DNA of 64,000 nucleotides from Watersipora subatra (lineage: Eukaryota; Bryozoa; Gymnolaemata; Cheilostomatida; Watersiporidae), in the NCBI RefSeq assembly GCF_963576615.1, contig NW_027045308.1, positions 186,001 to 250,000 on the forward strand, read 5' to 3'. Of the stretch, positions 36,095-45,417 are shown piece by piece. Made by a program: the position numbers and the translations under genes. The notes beneath the pieces are model-generated. The model did not search any database. It worked only from the letters and a program-made list of their open reading frames with translations, and had not been told where the DNA came from. How positions within the stretch are numbered: the stretch's first letter is position 1; each line of letters begins with the position of its first letter.

Positions 36095-36800
36095 TCTGGT
36101 GCCTGGTGATTCTATGATCTAATCTGCTTCTAAAACTGGCACATGTTATGCCACAGTAGGTTGGTGTTAAAACCACAATACATTGGTGATAGTCTGTAAT
36201 AACATTGCTCACACAACTACGAATCCATATAAGTTTACATCAACTAATAATATGTAGCATTGTAATCACTAGGTAATGTTGTCGCTGAAATGATGACATA
36301 GTAATTTGCAGAAACTATTATAAATGGAAATATAAATCTAGCAATTCATGTTAGCCAATCATCATCTGTGTTGTATATTACACAGACTGCAGTAGAGCCA
36401 ATCATCATCTGTGTTGTAGATTACACAGACTGCAGTAGAGCCAATCATCATCTGTGTTGTAGATTACACAGACTGCAATAGAGCCAATCATCATCTGTGT
36501 TGTATATTACACAGACTGCAATAGAGCCAATCATCATCTGTGTTGTAGATTACACAGACTGCAATAGAGCCAATCATCATCTGTGTTGTATATTACACAG
36601 ACTGCAATAGAGCCAATCATCATCTGTATTGTAGATTACACAGACTGCAGTAGGTGCAGAGTGGCATATTGAGAAAGTCTAACAGCTGTAATGTTCCCTG
36701 AAAAATTTGCGATGCCCTTGTGATGTCATCAGTCTTCACTGCACATAGTCCACAAACAATCATAGTGAGGACAACCCTTAAACTGCAATATAGTATGTGC
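36095..36800. repeat. Dispersed element family E1, copy 4, carrying an internal minisatellite
   Basis: 36140-36350 and 36690-36780 align with 22080-22275 and 22385-22455 respectively: GGTGATAGTCTGTAATAACATTG against GGTGATAATCTAAGATAACATTG, and GATGTCATCAGT against GATGCCATCAGT. The 43-bp tandem array occupies the position between them. Confidence 0.6.
36354..36655. repeat. 43-bp minisatellite, seven copies
   Basis: Units start at 36354, 36397, 36440, 36483, 36526, 36569 and 36612, nearly identical. Each contains GCCAATCATCATCTGTGTTG and a hairpin TCTGTGT...ACACAGA. The unit corresponds to internal sequence of element family E1 (GCCAAACACCATCACTG at 22278). Confidence 0.95.
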
Positions 36801-37079
36801 TTGATTTTCGAAGCGCTAAGGAGTTTTTGGAATAGCATAAACTTGCTTTATTGTGCCTTCTCAATGGTTTTGTTTTGCTTTCATTTGTTAGTGTTTCCTT
36901 GCCCTAGTCATTTTTTTGCTTGCTGGGAAATTTGTAATGCCTAGTCAAACATTGATCAAGGATTATGCTTTTTAATTATTATCTTTCTTGCCGTTTCCTC
37001 GCCAACCTTATAGGAAGAAATAAACTTTTATTAGTTGTACAACATTTATGTGTTCTAGTTAGACTTCCTTATAGATGAG
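36801..37079. other. Non-coding spacer
   Basis: Nothing recognised. Confidence 0.4.
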
Positions 37080-37250
37080 CATATGCAACGAGATTACAGT
37101 AGTTATAGACGGGTACATGTAGAGAACTTACAGTAATTATAGAAGGGCACATGTAAAATATTTACAGTAATATCAGATAAGTACATGGAGGGAACTTACA
37201 GTAATTTTAAATGGAGAGATATAGAGAACTTACAGTAAGAACACTACATA
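37080..37250. repeat. Degenerate minisatellite, period about 35-40 bp
   Basis: Four to five units share TTACAGTAATTATAGA, then GGGTACATGTAGAGAAC. Confidence 0.65.
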
Positions 37251-37829
37251 AAGCTTGCACAATGACCGATTTCACTTTTGTGACTATTGCTCTCTGTTCT
37301 ATATAAAACTTGGCTTATAAACTATAAAACTATTACATGAAGTCTATTATAAATGTATCAGTCTTTCAGTTTAAAGTGTAAGTACCTTGCGACCAAAATT
37401 TTAACTTAAATAAAAGCAATTTTCTATCACCATATTTTAGTGTTGGAAATAAAAAGGTGCCCATTTAAGAACACTTGTCACATACCAACACTTAGACCTA
37501 AAAGCACACATAGACATATAATTTGGTAATTTCTGCAGACAATAAACACCATTTTTACAAAATGCCGATCCAATGCTGACTAGATGATTTCTGGCCAAAC
37601 CACTAACTAGTAGATTTCCTCTTTACTATTGTTTTTGCCAAAATAATGCTTCAATAAGTTTTATAACAGTAAATTAAAATCCATTCTGGCAGCTTGCCAC
37701 ACCAGGAAAAGAGCGAAAGTTTTAACTAAAACAAAAAAATAATTATTTTCTTCCATAAAGATATAAATTTGCATTTGGTTCTGAATTAAGAGCAGCATGC
37801 TGCAGGAACTCTAATCAAACTACAGCAAA

Positions 37830-37992
37830 CAAAGTTTTGAAATATTGGAAATTAGGCTATCAAATTTTAAAATATTGGAAACTAGGCTATGTCAAGTTTT
37901 AAAGTGTTGAAAGTTAGGCTATGTTAAGTTTTGAAGTATTGGAAGTTAGGCTATGTTAAGTTTTGAAGTACTAGAAATTAGGCTATATCAAC
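37830..37992. repeat. 32-bp minisatellite, five copies
   Basis: The word TTAGGCTAT recurs with its GGCTAT at 37855, 37885, 37917, 37949 and 37981. Units carry AAGTTTTGAAGTATTGGAAG. Confidence 0.85.
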
Positions 37993-38044
37993 AGCAGAAT
38001 TAAAACTGCTGAGCATTATTTAGCTCTAGTTTTAACCTTCTTTA

Positions 38045-38130
38045 CTATAATACGAGCCGTGTTTGTTTGTCAGTCTAAAGCCCCTGTTAGAGGTTTAGGA
38101 AAAAGTACTACATGTTATTTGATTTGATCA
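38045..38130 (+). repeat. Short dispersed repeat, second copy of the 24055 family
   Basis: ATAATACGAGCCGTGTTTG, then AAAGCCCCTGTTAGAGGTT, parallels 24086-24130. Confidence 0.45.
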
Positions 38131-38876
38131 CTCAACCTTCAGCTTGACTATCTGGCAATCTACGGCCTGCACCAATCTTTATCTGGGTTTTAGCAGGTTT
38201 TTAAGAATAATTGATAATTATTAATTAATTTATTATTATTAATTGCGTAAGTGCATAATTTTTCTCTGTGCTCTATTGGCAAAACATACAGTCTTTCACG
38301 GTGACAGTCACATCTGTCAGGGAGCTAGTACTTGTAAAATCAAAGGTTCCTGTTCTTAAATCTTCTATGCCCACATAGAGTTGCAGGCTGAATAAATGTG
38401 AATGAGGTATCACAAGTTTGTTCCATCCACGAGATGGAAACAGTGAAACTGTGCAAGTTCAGCGAGTTTTGTTTGTTGCAAATTTGCAAGAAATGAAAAC
38501 AGCACTTGTGAGTGATATGCACAGGAAAATGCAGCACAAGCTCTTCCACTCTAAACATTCCCACACTACAGTCATACCTATTTTAAGAGTACGCTGCTAA
38601 GCGAAACATTAGTCTTCTGGTGTATAATTACTTATCTTTTTTAACAAAGTTCCATCTTAAACCGCACATGAGAACGTCCATCAAACCACTAATTGCACGG
38701 TAACTCAGGGAGCACATGAACCCAAATGTACATCATCAGTACAATAGAACACAGTGACTATATTGCGATTTTGTTATTTTGCATTGGCGTGGAAATCAGC
38801 TATAAGCTATTCTGCTTGAAAAAAACTACAGATAAAATTAATCAATCAATGTACTGTAAAATATTAGTTTAGCAGT

Positions 38877-38882
38877 TTTATT
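38877..38882 (-). terminator. Poly(A) signal for the tubby-like ORF
   Basis: AATAAA on the minus strand lies about 50 nt after the stop codon at 38932-38934. This supports a real transcript 3' end. Confidence 0.65.
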
Positions 38883-38931
38883 TGACGTGTTGTATATACT
38901 TATAAAGGTTATGATACAAAAATAACTCGTG

Positions 38932-40407
38932 TCATTCTGTTCGTCGATACAGATACTCGCCAAACTCCATAATCTGAGTGCTGACCTTGAAGCAGTAGTG
39001 AGCCAACAACGACGAATAGGCAAGAATGAGAGCGTTTTCGACAGCTTGTCTGCCTGGAATAATTTCCACAAGAACCGTTGTCTCTTCAGGCTCTATTTTA
39101 GCAATTTCAATCTTTGTAGCACTATCATATACGTGAAAGGTTTTGGTATTCTTGTTTCCTAATTGAAATGGGGCAGATCCTTGTGTCATTATAGGGCATT
39201 CTTGATCGGCAAGCCAAAACTGCACGCAAGTTTCACCCTTAGCAAAACTTCCAATTTCGGCACCAGTTCCACTCAACAAAACAACCTTATTCTCACACAT
39301 AGTATGGCTAGCAAATAATAAATTATCAAATACATCGTTGCACATAAGTATCGAATCCGTTAGACCCAAGTTGATGACTAGCATCGTAATTCCACTCTTA
39401 GAATTCAGGGCATCTAAAAAGACGTCTCCGTCAGAGTTTCGCATATTCGGGCGAAGTCTGAGATTTCTCAGGTCTGGTTTAAGCAGAAGATCGAGTGAAG
39501 GTTGAGGACAGATGGTTAGATGAAACTGCCAGAGATGACCTACAGGCATCGGAAGTTTGTTCATATTATAGGCGCTGTAATAGAGCTTAAGCATACTCAT
39601 CAAAAGTATCATCTTCTGAATGCTGGTTAAGGATATACCAGCATCATTAAGAAACTCAAGACAAACTAAACTTCTATCAGTGGATATCTTGCAGATTGCT
39701 AAGAACATTTTACTTGATATATGCTTTCCGATGTAAACTTGACTCCCTCGACCCTTTTTCAAGTTTCTAACAGATTCTGGGTCCCATTTCAGCCCTCTCT
39801 GATTTTTATGCTTGAAATTTTTCAAAACTTCTCCATCTATTTCTGCAAAGGTTTCATAGTTCTCTCGTGTTTGAGCGTGTTTAGTTATCACCATTTTATT
39901 TTTGAAATCTTTTAAACCTCCTCTTGCTTTAAGAACTTTTCTTTCGTTTAAATCATGCACTGTAGCCCTGTCTACGACTAGTTTTCCTTCAATTATAAAT
40001 ACTGGTTTGATTTTATCACCCATTTTGGTGAACGCGTATATGATTTCAGACCATTTAAAGTTAATACCCTTGGCTCTGAGAAACATTTGACTGCACCCAT
40101 CAAGTACTGCTAAGGGGTCTGTATCTGTTTCGGTTTGCATATCAGATGATTCATTCAGAATATAATCTTTTTGAATAAAGCTGTCATACTCTGCATTTGG
40201 AGAAGAGGCAGCAAGCGGGCCACGTTCGATATCCTCTAGTGTCAATCCAAAATCGAAGTCGTCAAGCTCAGAAACGGCTAAATCTAATGCTTTAGAATGA
40301 TCAGAACACCGATTCTGTTTACCAGTTGGAGAAGTTGAAGCTGGACTGTCTGGACTACTTTCCATAGGGGGAAGAGGAAAATTATCTGTAGTTCTGTGTC
40401 TTTTCAT
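38932..40407 (-). CDS. Protein with two tubby-C/scramblase-like domains
   Basis: A 491-codon uninterrupted frame from ATG at 40407. Residues 1-25 (MKRHRTTDNFPL..MESSPDSPAS) are a diverged unit of the upstream 25-residue repeat, so the ORF once ran on from that array. Residues 40-95 are acidic. Residues about 98-280 and 290-475 each end in the same pattern: a hydrophobic strand, I.KI or ICKI, an extended strand, then a buried helix (ILLMSMLKLYYSAY and ALILAYSSLLAHYCF). The second also has GAEIGSFAKG and FHVYDSATKIEIAKIE. This is the layout of the tubby-C-terminal/LURP-one/phospholipid-scramblase fold, which binds or moves membrane lipids; the assignment is by pattern only. No membrane helix other than the buried C-terminal ones is visible. 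It has no introns over 1.5 kb, unlike its neighbours. Confidence 0.75.
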   Translation of the reverse strand: MKRHRTTDNFPLPPMESSPDSPASTSPTGKQNRCSDHSKALDLAVSELDDFDFGLTLEDIERGPLAASSPNAEYDSFIQKDYILNESSDMQTETDTDPLAVLDGCSQMFLRAKGINFKWSEIIYAFTKMGDKIKPVFIIEGKLVVDRATVHDLNERKVLKARGGLKDFKNKMVITKHAQTRENYETFAEIDGEVLKNFKHKNQRGLKWDPESVRNLKKGRGSQVYIGKHISSKMFLAICKISTDRSLVCLEFLNDAGISLTSIQKMILLMSMLKLYYSAYNMNKLPMPVGHLWQFHLTICPQPSLDLLLKPDLRNLRLRPNMRNSDGDVFLDALNSKSGITMLVINLGLTDSILMCNDVFDNLLFASHTMCENKVVLLSGTGAEIGSFAKGETCVQFWLADQECPIMTQGSAPFQLGNKNTKTFHVYDSATKIEIAKIEPEETTVLVEIIPGRQAVENALILAYSSLLAHYCFKVSTQIMEFGEYLYRRTE

Positions 40408-41130
40408 AGCTGAAGCTGGACTGCCTAGATCTATAGGGGAGAGAGAAAGGTTATCTGTAGTTCTATGTTTCTATGGAACTGAATTTGAACTGTCTGGATT
40501 ACTCTCCATGGGGGAATGAGGAAAGTTTTCTGTAGTTCTCTGTTTCTGTGGAACTGAATTTGAACTGTCTGGACTACTCTCCATGGGGGAATGAGGAAAG
40601 TTTTCTGTAGTTCTCTGTTTCTGTGAAGCTGAAGTCGGACTGCATGGACTACTCTCCATTGGGGAATGAGGAAAAGTTTTCTGTAGTTCTCTGTTTCTGT
40701 GAAGCTAAAGTCGGACTGCATGGACTACTCTCCATTGGGGAATGAGGAAAAGTTTTCTGTAGTTCTCTGTTTCTGTGAAGCTAAAGTCGGACTGCATGGA
40801 CTACTCTCCATTGGGGAATGAGGAAAGTTATCTGTAGTTCTATATTTCTGTGGAACTGAATTTGAACTGTCTGGATTACTCTCCATTGGGGAATGAGGAA
40901 AGTTTTCTGTAGTTCTCTGTTTCTGTGAAGCTGAAGTCGGACTGTCTGGATTACTCTCCATGGGGGAATGAGGAAAGTTTTCTGTAGTTCTCTGTTTCTG
41001 TGAAACTGAAGTCGGACTGCATAGACTACTCTCCATGGGGGAATGAGGAAAGTTTTCTGTAGTTCTCTGTTTCTGTGAAGCTGAAGTCAGCCTACATGGA
41101 CTACTCTCCATTGGGGAATGAGGAAAAGTT
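40357..41130 (-). repeat. Coding tandem repeat, 75 bp (25 residues), about 11 units
   Basis: Unit boundaries (CTCCAT on plus) fall at 40504, 40579, 40654, 40730, 40806, 40881, 40956, 41031 and 41105, with diverged units near 40429 and 40360. Each encodes a variant of MESSPCSPTSASQKQR followed by TTENFPHSP on the minus strand. Spacing is 75 bp except for two 76-bp units (40654-40730 and 40730-40806), where GGAAAG became GGAAAAG. The extra bases shift the frame from that of the upstream exon to that of the 491-codon ORF. A CAG-to-TAG change near 40480 adds a stop. Confidence 0.95.
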
Positions 41131-41249
41131 TTTCTAGCTCTGTGTTTTTTCGATAAACTGTCAGAAGAGTCAGAAATATGTCTCTTCTTTGAACTTTCTG
41201 ACCCGCCTGCTTCCTTTTCTGTTTTCTTATCTTTGAAAAAAGCTGCTCT
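40725..41249 (-). CDS. Candidate exon 5 of the Bcl-2-like gene: linker plus repeats (frame broken)
   Basis: Open for 174 codons from an acceptor CTCTTAG (AG at 41251-41250) to a stop created by the first 1-nt insertion. It begins RAAFFKDKKTEKEAGG, continues with a Ser/Lys/Arg/His stretch (SSKKRHISDSSDSL) and then the 25-residue repeats. It starts in phase 0, exactly what exon 4 of the Bcl-2-like gene needs. The joined junction would read GGW-RAAFF, placing hydrophobic residues after the BH2 tryptophan as in Bcl-2 proteins. No other open exon with matching phase was found between 43602 and 41250, and no minus-strand AATAAA occurs in that interval, although ATTAAA does. The link is inference, and the frame breaks may be assembly errors or real decay. 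Confidence 0.55.
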   Translation of the reverse strand, partial: RAAFFKDKKTEKEAGGSESSKKRHISDSSDSLSKKHRARKTFPHSPMESSPCRLTSASQKQRTTENFPHSPMESSLCSPTSVSQKQRTTENFPHSPMESNPDSPTSASQKQRTTENFPHSPMESNPDSSNSVPQKYRTTDNFPHSPMESSPCSPTLASQKQRTTENFSSFPNGE

Positions 41250-41519
41250 CTAAGAGTATTGAAGGTTGTGATTACAAGGTAGTATTCTGCAATCAATCCA
41301 AAAGTTAAATTGGTCAGTAAAATATTAAATAATTTCATAGAAACAATCTAACAATAGATATGATTTTGAAGTTGTACATCCAAAAATAATTATTATGTTA
41401 TATCACTGATGGCTCTGTCTTGTAAAATAAGGTACCTTAGTACTGTTGATACAATTTTCATAAAACTTCATGAAAGTACATGTAAATTACCTGCAAATGA
41501 ATATTTACATAGCTTTACG

Positions 41520-42520
41520 CTGTATACTGTGCACTGTAACTGCATACTGGTTAACTGCAACTAAATAGTATAACTGTAACTGTAAATATAGTGTATATAA
41601 TATGCTGTATACTGTATAGAATAATAGTATACAGTAAACTGTAACTGTATATTGTATATTTTATATTGTTATATACAGTTAAATACAGTATACTGCGTAC
41701 AGTAACTGTATACAAAACATGAAATACTGTATACTTCATACAATATACAGTATAATTTATAGTGTAACTACCTACTGTATGAAGCATACTGTATACCACA
41801 TACTGCATAAATTATACTGTATACTGTATGTAATATACTGTATGCTGTATATAATATAAAGTACACTGCAAACTGTATATTATATATTGTATATAGTATA
41901 CAGTATACAGCTCCTGAAGACAGTATAATGTATTTTGCAAACATTATAGTGTACACAGTGTACAAAACACTTTATAATGTATAGCATATACAGTAAAATT
42001 TATAGTGTAACTGCTTACTGTATGAAGCAAACTGTATACGGTATACTACATAAATTATACTGTACGCATTATACTGCATGATGTACACAATATACAGAAT
42101 ACTGCACACTGTATGCTACATATTGCACAATATAAACAGTGTATATTGTGTACAGGTGTACACAATATACACGGTGTACAATATACTGTATACAACAACT
42201 GCATACTGCAGCTGTATACTATATATATTATACAGTATATTGTATATTAAACTGTATACTGTATAATATTCAAATGCATGCTATATATATTATACAGTAT
42301 ACTGTATACAATAAGTAATGTATACAGTATGCAGTATACTGTATGCTGTACACTGTACACTGTACACTATATAGAGTATGCATTATACCGCATAATTCAT
42401 GCTGAATAGTGTATATAATCTACTGCATGCCATATACGGTATACAACTACAGCACACATAGTACTGCATACAATATAATATATACTGTACAGAGTATGCA
42501 GTATACTGTATACCTAAGGA
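41520..42520. repeat. Palindromic GTATAC/CAGTATACTG satellite
   Basis: About 1 kb of short interspersed units from the words TACTGTATAC, ATACAGTATA and TGTACAC, in both orientations, so nearly every stretch is self-complementary. Open frames across it (Tyr/Ile/Val/Thr-rich) are artefacts. It occupies the proposed intron between Bcl-2-like exon 4 and the repeat exon. Confidence 0.9.
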
Positions 42521-43600
42521 CCAGTGAAAAGGTACAAACAACCAACATGTTCAGATTGTCTAAAACTAGCAGAATTTTGGCCACAACATGATCTAAAAAA
42601 GGCCTTAACTGTCCTTTCAGATTCCTTGTGAGTAAGGGTGGCCATAGAATGTTGCTGTAAGAGTTGTGCCCTGATGTTGCATGTAGGAGTGCACAACTCC
42701 TTATATTTGCAGCAAAATTAAAGTAGACTTGCATTGATTGATTGACAGGACGCTGGATGATAACCGAGTCAAGTAGAATTCATCTAAAATTAGTATGTAA
42801 ATTGCTTGCTGATCTCTCTTAGCTGTCCTCCTATAACAGTAAGACAGTTTTTACTGTTTAGGTCAGCAGTGGAATATTGGATCCTTTAATGTCAACTATA
42901 ATAATGTCCATGCCAGTCGCCTGTCAGTTGAAAGAAGGATTGTATCTCCAAACTTGCTTCAATTGCTATCAACCGATTTCCCTTCACTGCAGCGGAATAG
43001 TTATAGTAACATTATAATTATAAGCATAATAATATATTATTGTATTACTGTGTATAAATTGCTTGCAATTCTTAGCTGTTCCTGTATCACAATAAAACAA
43101 CTTTTTACTACTGTGGTGAGCAGCAAGATGTTTGATCTTCAAATTTTAGCTATAATAAAAGCTGTGATGTTCGTCTATGTGTAACCATGACTGCAAGTTA
43201 GAAAAAAGATTGCAATGCATGGAACTTGAACCCACAAGGACTTTTTTTTGCCACAGTAGCATAAATGTGCGTATAGTTATTACATTTAATTAGTTGTTAG
43301 TGCACATTGGATTACCGGGGTTATAGCTATGACAAGAATTAAACTTGTGTTTGACAAAAAAAGAGAACTCGCATAGATAAAACCTTCATTTTTGATGAAC
43401 AAAGTCACATAAGATCAAACTGGTTAGAAAGCTTTTTTCATATACATTTTAGTAATATTTGCATTATATTTGCGTTTGCTTTGCAAACAACAACAAAGGT
43501 TCTCTTGTCTACCAAAAATTTCATATGATATTCATTTGCTTAATTTTAACTAAATATTTAGAAAATGTTGTTATGAATGGACGAAAGGAACGTAAAACTC
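42521..43600. other. Rest of the proposed intron 4
   Basis: Holds a third copy of the short tRNA-like dispersed repeat at about 43150-43245. Otherwise nothing was recognised. Confidence 0.4.
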
Positions 43601-43602
43601 AC

Positions 43603-43746
43603 CCATCCTCCAGACGAGTAAATCCGATAATCCACAGTGTTTCCATCTACATCTATAGCAGTATTTTCCAAGAACTTTTCTAAGTCAGACACTGTGATTA
43701 GGTTATGGACATCACTTATTACCATAGCAGCAACTAGTTCCATTAC
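43603..43746 (-). CDS. Bcl-2-like exon 4 (BH1 end to BH2)
   Basis: Acceptor TTTTTTGCAG, donor GGATGG/GTGAGT. 48 codons from [13 protein letters not shown] to IYSSGGW, phase 0 at both ends. Confidence 0.8.
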
Positions 43747-45386
43747 CTGCAAAAAACATGAGTAATGCTCAATTTCTAATCATTTTGTTTTTTAAATAAT
43801 TTACATTTTTTAGCACAAAATACTTAAAAATCAGGATTTTCACATGGTTTTTCAAGATTCTTCGACATCTTTTGGTCAATACTTGTGCTGGCATCATATT
43901 ACACAATGCAACAACACAATGAAAACTAATTTTAAAAATAAACTTAGACAAAATTTTAATGAATTCGATTTTAAATTATCAGTGTTTTTCTATCATTTGC
44001 AAATGTTTTTGATGTTTGAAGTGATCTGAAGCTCAAGTAAAACAAAGGTATAATATGATGTCTATAGTTGCACAGAGACAGCCAGAAGAGACGTGCATCG
44101 CCGCCTTTGAAAATAGTAGCAGCCGATATCAATAACAAGACAACCAGGCAGCTGAACAATTAGTGATGTCATTTTGGCACATTTCTTTAGCGTTTTAACC
44201 ACGATCAAGTTTTATAGATTTTAATTTTGAAACATCCTGGCATCTTTTCAAGCATAAAAAAATTAAAAACAATAATAAAATACGGATACTTACTGAATAA
44301 TTCTAATAAAAACATGTGTAAGTTAATCTGTAAAGACACCCTACTGCTAGCACAATAATTACTGTAAGAGCTCTTCTGAAACAAGTTAGCTTATAGTAAG
44401 GTAGTAGTAAAAAATAATTTTGAAACTAGACCAACACCCATTACAGACACCATCACCGTGTGTTACCTTGCAGATGAGTCAGTTTTAACTCACTCACCAT
44501 GATGGAAGGTTAGCTTGTTAGAGTACAGTTTTACATTGAGCTTACTTACTATTATAATATATTGTTTGCTCAATGCACAAAAAGCATGTAAACTATGTTT
44601 TATCTTATCTGTACTAACATAAACTGTGAAGCTGACACAGATTTTAGTTTATGCAAAACTAAATTTTTTTAATAATTATTTTTACTAATTTATCAAAATA
44701 AAACATGCATGGAACATTTAATCAAAAATTTATTTGTTATTAAAAATAACTATAACACAATGAGGTTGTTAATTAAATCTTTTTTTAGATAAAAATTAAA
44801 TAACAATTAATAAAGTTTTACTCACAGCTGCAATCTTAAGCCAAGTTACAGTTTCTTCTACAAAGACATCGTGGAGTAGCGTGCTGAGGGCTATCTTTTT
44901 ATTCCTTCTAGTTTTATTTCTAGCATAGCTAGCAAATTTTGCTATAAACTCTATATCATGAGGACCGAGTCTGTTCTGCACTAAACATAGAAACCATTAA
45001 GGTGTCTTACAACGCAGTACAAAGTAATTGGGACACATAACCAGTAATGCATGGATTTGTTAAATTTTGCACATGGATAACTTTTAAGTTGTAACAGATA
45101 GGTTTCCAAAGCTATATATATTCAACATGTAAAAGTCACACATTCACTTCTCAAGCATTTAATATCTCATGAAGAAAACCACAGTTTGCTAATAGTATGA
45201 TATAATGAACTCATGACTAACAGAACAATACAATTTTTACTAGAGCTGTATCAGAGACTGTGAGCATCCTATGATGTTATTTTAGGAGGCTCTTCCTATA
45301 TCTATCTATCTATTTATCTATCTATCTATCTGTTTATCTATCTATCTATATATCTATCTATCTATATATCTATCTATCTATTTATC

Positions 45387-45417
<31 letters not shown>

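Noticed and set aside
41087..41338. 83-codon minus-strand frame with a hydrophobic start, considered as a Bcl-2 membrane anchor
   Set aside because: It is out of frame with the repeat peptide, and the neighbouring frame from the acceptor at 41250 continues cleanly into the repeats.
41551..42591. Several Tyr/Ile/Val frames on both strands
   Set aside because: By-products of the palindromic GTATAC satellite.
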